Assembly: GCA_022539475.1 (NCBI GenBank)
Contig: VCMS01000010.1
Location: 372,001-436,000, forward strand
DNA length: 64,000 nucleotides
Reading direction: 5' to 3'
From: Gracilaria domingensis
Taxonomy: Eukaryota; Rhodophyta; Florideophyceae; Gracilariales; Gracilariaceae
This document shows, in pieces, positions 10,191-20,247 of this stretch. Within the stretch, counting starts at the first letter, position 1, and each line of letters opens with the position of its first letter. Made by a program: the position numbers and the translations under genes. Under the pieces are notes generated by a model, which worked only from the letters and a program-made list of their open reading frames with translations, made no database searches and had not been told where the DNA came from.

Positions 10191-12016
10191 TTCAAGGAAC
10201 GATGAAGACGGACAAACCATATGACTCACACATTCTACGCCTCCGGCACGCTAGTGCACTTTCCAAGTGCTTTGGCATCCATCGCGGATTGTGATCTTTT
10301 CACTATCTTCAAATTGGCCGTATCCTCAGCAGAGGGATGTTCCAAAAACACACCAAACAGCTTTCCATTCTCGACCTGTGCTAATTTATTCGCCGTACTA
10401 TCCATTACGTCCACCATCACCCTCTCCGCGTTTGCTCCATCATCGATCACCGTGCCAGAAACATTCGTTTAGCTCACCCCGCCGACGCCCCCACCGCCCG
10501 CACAGGTCTCCCATGTTGCTCGAGAAGAATCCATCATGTAAAGCAAAGTTAATAGACCCCCGCACGATACAAAAATTGAGACATGATGAGAGCGTTAACG
10601 CACATTCTTTGTCGACATAACCGAATGAGTTACGAAAATGGCATCTAACTCTCAGCTGTCTATCTCACTAGCAATATCTACGTTTGATGAAAAACTCTTT
10701 CTGAATTCAGATGCACATCTATTTATTGGGGAACATTAGAGAGCTAACAGATTTACAGCGGTTAATACTTCTGTGAGAAACATTTATCCCGCTTAGAATC
10801 TCAAAGATTTCATTGTTCTAGTTCTCCATACGTGCATAACGGCTCAAGAAAATTCGGCTGAAGTAATCGCGTTGTCTATGTAGAAGACAAACGCTGATTA
10901 GTATATGAACTCTTTTATTAAGATAGACTCCAGAATTTTCCGCCCGGATGTTCTTGAAACACCTTCCTAACCTGCTCCAGCACGATTTTATCTCGAAGAT
11001 CTATAGCAGAAGAAAATGCTTTTCGAAACGGGCAACAAAACATAACAATTTTTTGAAAGAATTTGTATGGTGCGACTGCAGGATAATTCGAGTCATCCTC
11101 TAGTTGTTCTTATGTAACGTTTTTCAGTGGCAAAAAAGGCCTTTGATTTTCCAAAACATATTAAGAAAGAGATTTTTCATCACCCTGGCGTAAACTTTAC
11201 ACTTCCCTTCAATACGTTCCTCTACAATGGTAGAGATGTTAATAATGTAAACCTCTTCTAAAAAAATAGCCATTGACTCTCCTCCAGTTTGGAAAGGTTT
11301 TGGTACGATTGAAAGGAAATAAGCTTTCTCTTTGAATAAGTTATCAATAATTGGAAGCGGATGTAGTAGGTTCTGTATGTAGTTCTCCATCTGTGAGTGT
11401 GAGTGAGGAGGATACAAAAGTGAGACCGGTACGAAAGTAAGTAGAGGTAAGATGGAGGGCAATAACCTGAGTTCGGATGAGTGTATTCAAATGGTTCGGT
11501 TCTGTTTGAAGCTTAAAATGTGTCTGGGCGGTTATATTGGCAGCTAAAAAAGTGCTAAGACTGCTGTTATAGTGTTCGATGAAACTCAAATCGCTTGGAA
11601 GGCGCAAAAATTGATCATAATGCATTCGAAAACAACTGCAAAGGTGAGCGACGTTGTCGAAAATGCGCCGTAAATCATGTCAAAATGGTATGTTGATGTC
11701 CGTTTTCAATCCTTCTCTGTGGGTACAAATCAGAGAGTCAATAGTAGGCAATTGCAATCTGAACCTTGTGAACCGACGATTTTAGGGGTGTTTGGAGGGG
11801 TTAGAATTTGTTTCATATTAGGGGTATAAGATGGGTACAGATTTATGGGAATGTGACATGTTCCTTGCGCGTGAGTCTCTGTAATGATGTTTCTTATCAG
11901 CTAACTTACTAATCGGTGGTCAGGTGTATTGTGTGTATGACGACTACACGACAAGAATTTGACTTCATTTTTCATGGGAAAATAAGATTCCATCATCAAC
12001 TACTGTGCGCGGGATA
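10191..12016. other. AT-rich stretch without a supported gene
   Basis: A minus-strand frame from 10471 down to 10235 is free of stops, starts without ATG and has a protein-like composition. It could be a decayed exon, but no motif is recognisable. Short minus frames at 11124-11625 have no supporting features. Otherwise nothing is seen. Confidence 0.4.
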
Positions 12017-12076
12017 CTGCGACACTTTAGTAGGCGGCCTTCGGCCGAGCAGGCGGCCGAAAGCCGCCTTCCCTTG
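12017..12076. repeat. GC-rich hairpin repeat, copy 1
   Basis: Starts CTGCGACACTTTAGTAGGCG, contains GGCCTTCGGCC and GGCGGCCGAAAGCCGCC hairpins and ends CCCTTGT. It matches 14191-14250 in the same orientation, in AT-rich surroundings. Confidence 0.65.
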
Positions 12077-14034
12077 TATACGAGAACTACCGATTAAATT
12101 CGGTAGGAGCCCCAGGAGCTCTGGGGTCTAAAGGCGCTGGCCCGTAAAAAGCAGCGCTGACGACCACGTGAGTGCTGCTCATTGCGCACAACGCCGAGCA
12201 ATTCGCACCATTTCGTAATTTTTCAGCAGCAGCAGCAAAGCTCGCTACTGATTGGCTGCTGCAGCAGCAGCTGATGCTGCTGCCGCTAGGCTTGGGCTTT
12301 TGCACACGTGTGCAGCTGCATAAACTGACCCGTTTCTTGAAGCAATACCAGAAGTACATGTTAGCTAAGCAATTTAAACTTGAGAACATGGGTCTTTTCT
12401 ATAGTTTATAAAGAAACTACTAGACTAGACATTGAAAATAGAGTTGTAGCAGACTATAAATGGTCAAATATTCGACAACTTGATTACCAAGCATTGGGCT
12501 ATTGAGCTGACTACTGATGCATTGCGTAACATTCTGAGGGTATATCAAATAACGATAAACATAAGGGCTCGAGAATCCATAGACTTCAGTGATCTCCCAA
12601 AACAATAAATTAAATACACAATTTTCTCTTATATCTATTTGCATCAGAAAGAAACACATAACAAACAACAAAACAATTGGTTTATTATGGCTTATAACAA
12701 GTCAACACAAAGCAAAAGGTCCCACTTTGTGATCAGAATACTAACCACACAATACAAAACAAATAACTATCTTCTAAATCTACTAACCATATTCGATCAA
12801 CGATAGTAGAAGGAATGCCACACACTTAGTGTTCATGGACTCCATTGACCAGCTTCCATTTTGCAAAAACGTCTCATCGGAAATCTTCATATAAACGATA
12901 GCTTTGAGATCAACCTGTGCATATTCTTTATTGCGGCAACAAAAGCGACGGTAACCAAAGTCAATCAAATTTCTATAGTTACAGAGTTGCTTTCGTGTCA
13001 CAGTTTATCTCAAAACTTATTTCACTTTTGAACGTGAAGACAGTGAATGCGGTGAATATACGTTAAAGTGATACTGTATAACATGGAAGAAGTCGTTGCG
13101 ATTTCTCAATTTACTTAGATTGTCGATGAACGAGTATCATTGATTAACGGAGAAGCGAACACGTCTAACATCATCATCACGGTGCAGAAAGAGATTAATT
13201 ACAATGTCTTCATGCAACGTCGATAGTAGAGAAAACGGACAAAATTTGTTAAGCGACTTCTTATAATACCTACAAAGCTTAACGATTGCTACAATTGACA
13301 ACAACTCAATTTGGGCTCATACGCCACCTAAGAATTCGAACTAAGGATCACAAAATATAGAGCTGAAGCATGTTGAGACAATGAGTATTAAAATGTCAGG
13401 CGCATACAATGTATAACTGAATTTCAAAAGCAATGGGCATGTGAGTAGGATGATGGTATCATTATTTTTTTACTCCAGAGTAACTGAGAAGTAGAAACGT
13501 TTTTTTAGAAAGCACATGTGCAAGCTCTATATGTTAAAAATATTTGAAATCAAAAATGGAATATACAACATGATTTTGGCAAGCAATACCATAAAAATAT
13601 CATACAGAAAATGTACAGAGAATTTGTTTCTCACTACAATTTTGAACTTAATTGTTTTTTCTCATAAACTACTTAAAATGGTGTTACTGTTTTTTATGAA
13701 CGCGTTCAATACGGTGATTTTAACGTCAGGTAACGTTGCACTATATTAAAAGCAGTTGTTGAAATGATACTCCAAAGGAAAAACGTCCACCACAAATTGT
13801 ACTACCAAATTATAGAAAGCGTTTTACTGGGATGTCAGTAGATGAAAGCAATTGTCTCCAAAAGCACACGACCGTAGAGCTCTTTACTAAGGTATTTTTA
13901 GACGTGAAAGACAAATCGTTTGGCCGCGGCGCGAAACGCCGCTTGCGCCGAAGGCCGCCTTTCACTTGTCTACCAGCTGTAAGGCTTGCGTGCAGTATGA
14001 GCCAAACCATCTTAAAATTTACGCGCAAAACAGG

Positions 14035-14057
14035 GGTCGCGCGATTTTCGCGCGACC
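14035..14057. repeat. Perfect 10-bp hairpin
   Basis: GGTCGCGCGA, 3-base loop, TCGCGCGACC. Perfect stem, very GC-rich, followed by CACGTG at 14058. Confidence 0.75.
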
Positions 14058-14100
14058 ACGTGGCACATCAAAACCAACAAAACTTTAGAACAAAAGCATA

Positions 14101-14156
14101 TTTTGGACGTCCAAAACGCTACACCGATGAAAATCAAACGTTTTGGACGTCCAGAA
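14101..14156. repeat. Paired TTTTGGACGTCC palindromes
   Basis: TTTTGGACGTCCAAAA (14101-14116) is a perfect 16-base palindrome. A second copy TTTTGGACGTCCAGAA (14141-14156) follows 24 bases later. Dimeric palindromes of this kind are often protein-binding sites; no partner is known here. Confidence 0.6.
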
Positions 14157-14190
14157 AACCGCAATGACATCAGTTACTGTACGCAGGTTC

Positions 14191-14250
14191 CTGCGACACT
14201 TGAGTAGGCGGCCTTCGGCCTAGTAGGCGGCCTTCGGCCGCCTTTCCTTG
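14191..14250. repeat. GC-rich hairpin repeat, copy 2
   Basis: Same CTGCGACACTT-AGTAGGCGGCCTTCGGCC sequence as at 12017, ending CCTTTCCTTGT. Confidence 0.65.
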
Positions 14251-14271
14251 TTTATAAGTAACGATTGTATA

Positions 14272-14429
14272 GATTCAACCAGAGGAGGAACTCTTGAGGT
14301 TCGAGCGGCTTTGCTTCGTCGCCGAACGAAAAGTGCTCTCCGCTATGAGAGTCTTGTTGAAACCTTTCATGGAAAAAACCCGAACAGTCTTTGCGTTGCT
14401 TCAGTTCCAAAATATCTGCCAATGGCAAG
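14272..14429 (+). repeat. Upstream module A (inverted copy of 17541-17704)
   Basis: About 158 bp, from GATTCAACC to AATGGCAAG, nearly identical to the reverse complement of 17541-17704 apart from a few substitutions and short indels. It ends 134 bp before the ATG of the sulfotransferase gene. The other copy ends 129 bp before the ATG of the next gene. Each copy points toward its gene. Confidence 0.8.
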
Positions 14430-14506
14430 CATTCGAATCGAGTCTCGAGTCGGGAGCGAAGGACAGCGGAGGAATTAATCTCGTCAACCGACTGGAAGGG
14501 AGAATG

Positions 14507-14514
14507 TTTATATT
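14507..14514 (+). promoter_or_regulatory. TATA-like box of the sulfotransferase gene
   Basis: TTTATATT lies 50 bp before the ATG at 14564 and about 80 bp after module A. Reasonable by position; the weakest of the TATA calls here. Confidence 0.4.
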
Positions 14515-14563
14515 CCCATTTCCGCAGTCTTCGCCTGTCACTCCTTCATGCTTCGCACACACA

Positions 14564-15487
14564 ATGAATCCCCTCGAGTCGTCTTCATCGCGCAAAACGC
14601 GTCATCTCTTCCTGCCCACGTTCTTCGCGCTTGTTTTCTTCATCCTAGTAACCCGCTCAATATTTTCGTCCATCACAAATACTCTCGACAGACCCCCAAA
14701 CGCGCAAAAGCTGCTTTTCGACGACAGCTACCTTCGTCGAATCACGTTTCGAAATCAAAACTTGGTGTACATCGGATGTGCGCGTCTTTTGATTGTGTCT
14801 GCCGCCAAGTCGGGTACCTCTTCTCTTTTCCAGTTTCTTTACCGCGGCACAACAGCCTCTTCCATCGACCACACGTACTCTCGCTGCGACACGTTCGTAC
14901 AAAACGTTAACTCTCGCTGCTGGCTGAAACGTGCCTCGTTCGTTCATCAACACCCGCCTCCCGAGCAACGTTACATTTTGTCCAGTCCGGACGTGCTTCG
15001 CATAGCCGTGCAGCGAAACCCGTTTGAGCGACTGCTGTCTTCTTTCAAAAGTAAGTTTTCGTGTGAGACGGAGCTTTATAACACAAACGTAAGAAACAGG
15101 GAAACCATGGTACCGGAGTTACGAAGACTTGCTTCCTTGCCGCCTACCAATCAGCCATGCATGAACGTATCCGAATTTGCGCTGGCATTGTCTCGCGTAC
15201 AAGAGCGTGCAGACTTCGACCTGCAGAAGCTCGACGTTCACATTCGACCGCAGCGACTATATCACGACGCCGTGCCATACGATCTTGTTCTCGACATTGC
15301 AGACTTGTCCAATGTGTCCGCAATCAGCCCCATCATTCGCAGGCTACCGTTTGGCGCCTTGGTGCGGGCCGGAATCACTCATCGACACGCGTCCGGAAGT
15401 TACGAGTTGCTCGTTCCGGAACGAGCCGTGAAACTTTTGCTGCGATTCGCCGCCGAGTCGGAGACGTTACCTGTGAAGTATGGCTGA
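14564..15487 (+). CDS. Carbohydrate sulfotransferase-like type II membrane protein
   Basis: 307 aa from ATG 14564. The frame is open upstream but that part lies in repeat module A and starts with a non-ATG codon, so the internal Met is preferred. Residues about 14-34 (LFLPTFFALVFFILVTRSIF) form one membrane anchor after a short Ser/Arg-rich tail, the type II topology of Golgi sulfotransferases. The lumenal part has the PAPS 5'-phosphosulfate loop LLIVSAAKSGTSSLFQF (about residues 76-92) and a 3'-phosphate-binding motif VQRNPFERLLSSF (about 149-161). The predicted reaction is transfer of sulfate from PAPS to a glycan, as in algal cell-wall galactans; the substrate cannot be read. There are several Cys in the C-terminal half. 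No intron is needed. Transcription is convergent with the next gene. Confidence 0.75.
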   Translation: MNPLESSSSRKTRHLFLPTFFALVFFILVTRSIFSSITNTLDRPPNAQKLLFDDSYLRRITFRNQNLVYIGCARLLIVSAAKSGTSSLFQFLYRGTTASSIDHTYSRCDTFVQNVNSRCWLKRASFVHQHPPPEQRYILSSPDVLRIAVQRNPFERLLSSFKSKFSCETELYNTNVRNRETMVPELRRLASLPPTNQPCMNVSEFALALSRVQERADFDLQKLDVHIRPQRLYHDAVPYDLVLDIADLSNVSAISPIIRRLPFGALVRAGITHRHASGSYELLVPERAVKLLLRFAAESETLPVKYG

Positions 15488-16349
15488 GGCGATTTCTCTG
15501 GATATCACTTGGAAGGGTTGTTTTCCTGAAGGCGGTGTGGTAAGCAACTCATTAAAGAAACGAAAATGTCTCTCTCTTCTATGTCTTAGGGTTGTATTCT
15601 GCGTTCTGTGCTGGCTTCCCCGCCGGAGCTCCTGATGTTGTCGCCTCACATAACGCGCCGTTCCATAGCGAGCTATCAAAACGCAACCCTGTCCAACAGG
15701 CCAAACTTCAAATTGTCACGTCATGCTTTCAACATTTTGCATACACCGCACCGCACGAATGGAACGTCAATTCAAATGCACTTCATCTACCACAAGTGTT
15801 CTTATTCAACGACTACTCACTTCCGAGCTCTCCCACACGCATGTACTTCCCCCTTCAGGGCTCGAGCAAAGCAGCCCAATGAAACCGTCCCAGCCAGAAT
15901 ATCGATACCAAAATATCAGCTGAATATCTTGTATCGACGTGTAGTATACGACTGCCAATCACACTCGCCTCTCGCCCGCCACCGTCTTGTAAATGGACCG
16001 TCATTGATATTGATGGAGCTTTTCAGAATCAAGTATCCCGAGTCTAAGTAGTATTACTTAGAGTGACATCAACTTGGGCTACTTGGTTGAGCCTCTGATG
16101 GAAACGCTAACGCAGAATGTGTGGAAAAAGAGCCGTGGAAAGGAGAAGTTCGCACGTCGCAAGCGATGACAAATCTAACAATATGCAACCACATCAATCC
16201 TTTCGACCGTGACTGGCATGACACTTGAGTAAATCAATGGTTTCAGCTCATTGTTGATGTGCGACTGTTAGAAGGTCAACACAGTTCTCATGAGCAGACC
16301 CACAACAATACTTGTAATACAATACGGCAGTGTGCTTCACTGCTATGTT
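15488..16349. other. Intergenic region between two convergent genes
   Basis: 862 bp holding the 3' ends of two convergent genes. Plus-strand frames up to 147 codons exist but have no motif and poor starts. No RNA gene or repeat is seen. Confidence 0.5.
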
Positions 16350-17411
16350 TTATAAAAACAGATCATCGATACTGACGGTGCCAATGAGGTCAAGGATATC
16401 TCCGCGTACTACGAATTCGCGTTCCCCACTGGAGTCAGCGCCGATAGCATCCCTAATCTTAGAGTTGAGAAATTGCTCAAAATCGCTCCCATATCCCTCT
16501 TCCTCCTTCTCTAGCTCTTTTTCTCCTACATCTGACAAGAGCTCGAAAACTAAATCCCGAGCAGGGCGAGGGAGAGCATCCACTCTGGAGAGGATTGGAA
16601 TACCCAAGTCAAACAGTAAGCTATCCTCTAAATTGTCGATTACAGTCCTCACTCCCCTACCATCGAAGATGTCTTTGATACCATCAGTGAGCGATGATGT
16701 GAAACCGAGAAGCGGGCCAGCTATAGTAGTTACAAAGCTCAAACCTCTGACATCGAAATCCAGATCGGTGTTTTCAAGATCAAACATGACAGCTGCAACC
16801 GGTGTCACAGACAACACAAAATCACCTGTGGACCGAGTGTAGAAGACAGGATTAAGAGTAAGTCCAATGACCATATTGGCCGTGGTCGACAGAGACGCCT
16901 CCATTGTAAAGCGGTCACTACCGACGCGCCTACATCTGCCGAATATCTTGGCGCCGAATCGCTGCTTCACGTCCACTTTCGCTTCAAAGCGAACAGGAAC
17001 CCTCAGGGAGATAACGGACGACCCTGAAAGAATTGATCCATAATCGAAGTCCAGGTCGGCATCTCTGGAGAAGCGCGCCGTTGCCTGTTTTCTTGTGATT
17101 TCTGCCGTGACAGAACAGCTATGGCCAGTGTCAACATTCTGGTGAGTCTGATCATCAAAGCTAAAAAGCAGTCTTTGTCGGTCAATTTGAATGCCTGCGG
17201 CGGTGAGCGTTGAGTTCACCTCCCTTTCCACGACTGTGCAGAGGGCGCGTTGCAGCAGATTAGAAGTTGAACAGTTGAGAATCTCATCTGAGGTTTGTCT
17301 GCTGCTTTGCGAGAGAGAAGGTTGGGTTTGAATCCTTCGTTCTCCAGTTGCGTGCACAGATGCAAGCAACAGGAGCACATACACCAGAGTCTGAGGGAAC
17401 CTACGAACCAT
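16350..17411 (-). CDS. Secreted protein of unknown function
   Basis: 353 aa. The Met at 17411 begins a clear signal peptide (MVRRFPQTLVYVLLLLASVH, cleavage about residue 22). The frame is open upstream but has no earlier ATG in a sensible place. The mature part is mostly beta-prone, with alternating hydrophobic residues, few Cys and an acidic tail (GEKELEKEEEGYG near residue 300). Segments such as VSLRVPVRFEAKVDV and TMEASLSTTANMVIGLTLNP suggest an elongated beta or lipid-binding-type fold, but no family is recognised. A TATA element lies 100 bp upstream, and repeat module B is 130 bp upstream. Convergent with the sulfotransferase gene. Confidence 0.65.
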   Translation of the reverse strand: MVRRFPQTLVYVLLLLASVHATGERRIQTQPSLSQSSRQTSDEILNCSTSNLLQRALCTVVEREVNSTLTAAGIQIDRQRLLFSFDDQTHQNVDTGHSCSVTAEITRKQATARFSRDADLDFDYGSILSGSSVISLRVPVRFEAKVDVKQRFGAKIFGRCRRVGSDRFTMEASLSTTANMVIGLTLNPVFYTRSTGDFVLSVTPVAAVMFDLENTDLDFDVRGLSFVTTIAGPLLGFTSSLTDGIKDIFDGRGVRTVIDNLEDSLLFDLGIPILSRVDALPRPARDLVFELLSDVGEKELEKEEEGYGSDFEQFLNSKIRDAIGADSSGEREFVVRGDILDLIGTVSIDDLFL

Positions 17412-17510
17412 TTTGGGAGAGTTTCTTGCGCAAGAACCGAAGGGGTGGAGGAGAACGCGGAAACTATCGCACACAGCTGAAATAGTTCGCTGCGAACGAA
17501 CGAAATATGT

Positions 17511-17516
17511 GTTATA
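17511..17516 (-). promoter_or_regulatory. TATA box of the secreted-protein gene
   Basis: TATAAC on the minus strand, 100 bp before the ATG at 17411 and 25 bp inside from repeat module B. Confidence 0.45.
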
Positions 17517-17540
17517 CACGTTTAGTAGCACCAACGTGCA

Positions 17541-17704
17541 CTTGCCATTGGCAGATATTTTGGAACTGAAGCAACGCCAAGACTGTTCGGGTTGTTTTCA
17601 TGAAAGGTTTCAACAAGACTCTTAGCGCAGAGCACTTTTCGTTCGGCGACGAAGCAAAGATGCTCGAACCTCAAGAGTTCCTCCTCTTGCAAGTGGGTTG
17701 AATC
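17541..17704 (-). repeat. Upstream module B (inverted copy of 14272-14429)
   Basis: Reverse-complement partner of module A. It holds GAGGAGGAACTCTTGAGGTT in the same order and ends at TTGGCAGATATT-type sequence before the second gene. Confidence 0.8.
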
Positions 17705-17823
17705 TTCGAACAAAAAACGAAGGCGAGCTTGTTGTTTTCGCGTCGACATGACTTTGCCAACAATCATAGATTTCAATATACACGTCTAATGTCGGCCTCG
17801 TGTTCAACTTGTCCTACTATTTG

Positions 17824-18243
17824 TCACTGGGAAACTCGCATAGATTTGGCGCTATGACTTGTTGACAAAAGCTGTTGCTTTCCTGTCGAGGAAAACAAGA
17901 GGCGCCCCACGAATCGATGCCATAGCAGAGTAGATGCATCTCTGGACATTTGTTTTCTGCAGACTGCCGCACTACGATATTGCTTCAAACGGATGCTGAT
18001 ATTGCCCTCAAGGTCTACTAGTTTCCATCCGGGATATACTTTGGAAGCATGCAGTTCTCTGGCAGAGGCCACGACTTGAGAAGGATACGGGGCAGACTCC
18101 TGCAGATCGGAGATTTGCTCGACGGGAGGGGGCGAACGCGATAGGGAACGAGGGCGGCGGCGGTTGTACTCGGCGCTGCTCGGCCGAGGCTCCGATTTGA
18201 CGATAGTCCGCAGGGGGGACAGTCGCGGCTCGGATTTGACCAT
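17824..18243 (-). CDS. Short Ser/Pro/Arg-rich protein, unknown function; may be a first exon
   Basis: 139 aa from ATG 18243. The N-terminus repeats VKSEPR twice (MVKSEPRLSPLRTIVKSEPR), each a psi-K-x-E type sequence of the sort SUMO-modified nuclear proteins carry, then an RS/SP-rich stretch (RRRPRSLSRSPPP). The middle segment HASKVYPGWKLVDLEGNISI looks like a folded region. The last third has a less natural composition, so the real gene could splice out of this frame after about codon 85; no unambiguous donor is seen. A consensus TATAAGAT lies 106 bp upstream, which is the main reason to believe the gene. A nuclear role is inference. Confidence 0.45.
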   Translation of the reverse strand: MVKSEPRLSPLRTIVKSEPRPSSAEYNRRRPRSLSRSPPPVEQISDLQESAPYPSQVVASARELHASKVYPGWKLVDLEGNISIRLKQYRSAAVCRKQMSRDASTLLWHRFVGRLLFSSTGKQQLLSTSHSAKSMRVSQ

Positions 18244-18348
18244 GGCGAAGAGCGAGAGGGAAGCAGTTGCGCTGGTGGTGGCCGTGGTGGCGGTGATGGA
18301 ATAGGGGAGCGGTCGCCGGGGGCGATCGCGGGTGGGGCGAGACTCCGT

Positions 18349-18356
18349 ATCTTATA
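18349..18356 (-). promoter_or_regulatory. TATA box of the Ser/Pro/Arg-rich gene
   Basis: CTCTATAAGATA on the minus strand, 106 bp before ATG 18243. The spacing matches that of the genes at 17411 and 24644. Confidence 0.55.
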
Positions 18357-19395
18357 GAGCGCTGATGCGTGTGCAAGGGCGCCGGAACGACCACAAGTCA
18401 TCGATGCACAACAGCCGTGACGTGGAGTATCAACGCACTCCACGTACGACACGTGATCCAATCTCACTCTCAGCAACGTGTACACAAAATGTTGAATTCT
18501 GAAAGCACGAATCCATGGCACGGATGTGGCGTGCCGACGAGAAGTTGCTTCTCGCCCTCGCCAAAGATTTAACCTTCCTCTCAACGTTTCTGGGTCTGGT
18601 ATGTCAAACTGTCTCGGGTGTCTTTCCGAGGAGCATGACGGACGGCAACTGTGGCAAAAGCTCGTATTCAGGTCTTGGGGCCGTCGATAAGTGTTTAGCA
18701 CGCACGGTATTCCTTCCTTACCTACCCACTCAGTAACAGAAGGAGAAGGAACTCCATCAGCCATATTCCACACCAGTCCAGACACAAAACCGAAACTGAT
18801 TCGCTCCTTCTCTAGCGACAAAGTGCCAACGTAAAGGTGTTTTTTTCCACCCAATCTGCGAAGTCATCGTGTGGTAGCGATCGACAGCCAGGCACCGCAT
18901 CCACTTTCCCAATTTCAGGCGATGTATCTCTTTCAGCGTCACAGCAATGGGTGCGACCGACTTCAGGACTTATAACCTTTCTGATCTTCAACCTAGGGTC
19001 CCATTCTGTAGAATGTTCTACGCATTCTGTCCAAAACTGCATGTCATACAAGCAATATTGTTAATGTCGGATCGTTCAAGACCGCCCGTGACCGCTGCTT
19101 GAAATCGAATCGTGCAAACAAAAAGTAAGTTTCCAGCTCATATATTGATTCTGCAACAAGGTCAAGACACAGCTTTGTATGACTAGCATTCAGCAACAAT
19201 TTCACAGGACAATTTGCTTTTCATGAAACCTTCGTTCATGCCCCAAATCTGCAATTAATGCAGTCCAAATCCCCAGAATGGGATACCGCATAAACATGAA
19301 ACATTCTCTGTCATTGGATACGCACGTTCTTGTGAAACAGTTTAAACTTTTTGCTAGCAAAGAAACAAAGCCCAAGCTTCCTTGCAAATGAGAAC
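18357..19395. other. Intergenic, no supported gene
   Basis: About 1 kb between divergent genes. The left part is GC-rich promoter-like DNA with CACGTGT near 18450. A long minus-strand frame (18018-18854) overlaps the promoter and the gene above in another frame and has no motif. Confidence 0.45.
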
Positions 19396-20247
19396 ATGAG
19401 CTCTTACCATCACGGTGCCTCTGGAGGTGATGGTGGAAGGCCGCCGTGGGATGGACAGAATCTCGGCTTGAAAAAAGGAGGTGCGGAGAAGAAATCAAAC
19501 AAGCGTAAGGAGAAGCAGCGTTCAGAAAGGGTACAACAGGCATCCCAAAGCAGCAGCCGTGTCCCATCATCGGCCTCAAATGATTCACTTTCGTGGATTG
19601 AAGCGATGTGTCAGTCAGGAACCGAGATGCCCACCGGTGCACCGATTCCGCTGCCACCGCCACCCATTCTGGACCTCTTCCTTGAAGGCACGCATGTGAA
19701 CACAGGCGCTCCATCCTTTCCTTCTTCTACAGCGGAGGCGAGTGCGAGTTCTGCTGCGTTACCGCCTTCTACAGCAGAGGCGGGTGTGAGCTCTGGGCCA
19801 ACTTCTCATTCATATCAGTGCCGACATTGCATTAGAGTGTTTGATAGGCTGCAATCTCTTGAACGGCATGTGGCTTCTGAGCATGATGACGGAAGTGTTC
19901 GTCATTGCTTGTATTGTAGATTTATAAGTCGTAATCCCCGTGAGTTTAGAAGTCACGAACTTAGCCATCGAAACAATTCGGGTGATGGTGTACGTTCGTG
20001 TCCATACTGTGCTAAATCGTATCTGAACTATCATTCGCTTGCAGAGCACGTGAGGAGAAAGCATGATACTCAGGACGGTGGTCGTCATTGCTTCGAATGC
20101 ATCTTCAGAGCTGCAGATACTGCCGGATTCAGAATTCATCGGACTGGTCATAGAAACGGCGGCAGATGTCCGAAATGTCACCTAAGAGTTCCAATTTCTC
20201 AGTATGTAGATCATTTCAACGGCTGCGGACATTCTCGAAACAATTGA
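19396..20247 (+). CDS. C2H2 zinc-finger protein with five fingers
   Basis: 283 aa from ATG 19396 (an earlier in-frame codon at 19351 is TTG). The N-terminal half is low complexity: Gly and Lys/Arg rich, then Ser/Pro/Ala rich with a PLPPPPILDLF segment. The C-terminal 130 residues hold five finger-like units in close order: YQCRHCIRVF..RHVASEH, RHCLYCRFIS..RSHELSH, RSCPYCAKSY..EHVRRKH, RHCFECIFRA..RIHRTGH and GRCPKCHLRV..HFNGCGH. The first four fit C-x2-C-x12-H-x3-4-H. Linkers are not the TGEKP type, so DNA binding is likely but not proved; RNA or protein binding is possible. A four-codon upstream ORF ends in the start codon. No intron is needed. Confidence 0.8.
   Translation: MSSYHHGASGGDGGRPPWDGQNLGLKKGGAEKKSNKRKEKQRSERVQQASQSSSRVPSSASNDSLSWIEAMCQSGTEMPTGAPIPLPPPPILDLFLEGTHVNTGAPSFPSSTAEASASSAALPPSTAEAGVSSGPTSHSYQCRHCIRVFDRLQSLERHVASEHDDGSVRHCLYCRFISRNPREFRSHELSHRNNSGDGVRSCPYCAKSYLNYHSLAEHVRRKHDTQDGGRHCFECIFRAADTAGFRIHRTGHRNGGRCPKCHLRVPISQYVDHFNGCGHSRNN

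Larger units (their letters stand above)
12077..14190. other. Gene-poor AT-rich stretch with CAG run and palindromes
   Basis: 12160-12330 is rich in CAG/CTG triplets and contains CACGTG. 12400-13920 is AT-rich without a convincing ORF. At 13922-13970 a third, partial copy of the GC-rich repeat (GGCCGCCTTTCACTTGT) occurs. The two notable palindromes near 14100 are listed separately. Confidence 0.45.

Noticed and set aside
10221-10472. 83-codon plus-strand ORF
   Set aside because: The opposite strand has the more protein-like frame, and neither has a start or motif.
12160-12390. Poly-Gln or poly-Ala gene suggested by CAG/CTG run
   Set aside because: The frame is short on either strand and loses composition outside the repeat; treated as a microsatellite.
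15608-16051. 147-codon plus-strand frame
   Set aside because: Lies between two convergent genes, no motif, poor start context.
18018-18854. 278-codon minus-strand frame
   Set aside because: Overlaps a TATA box and another supported frame, has no motif, and its Pro/Arg/Ser content follows from GC-rich DNA.
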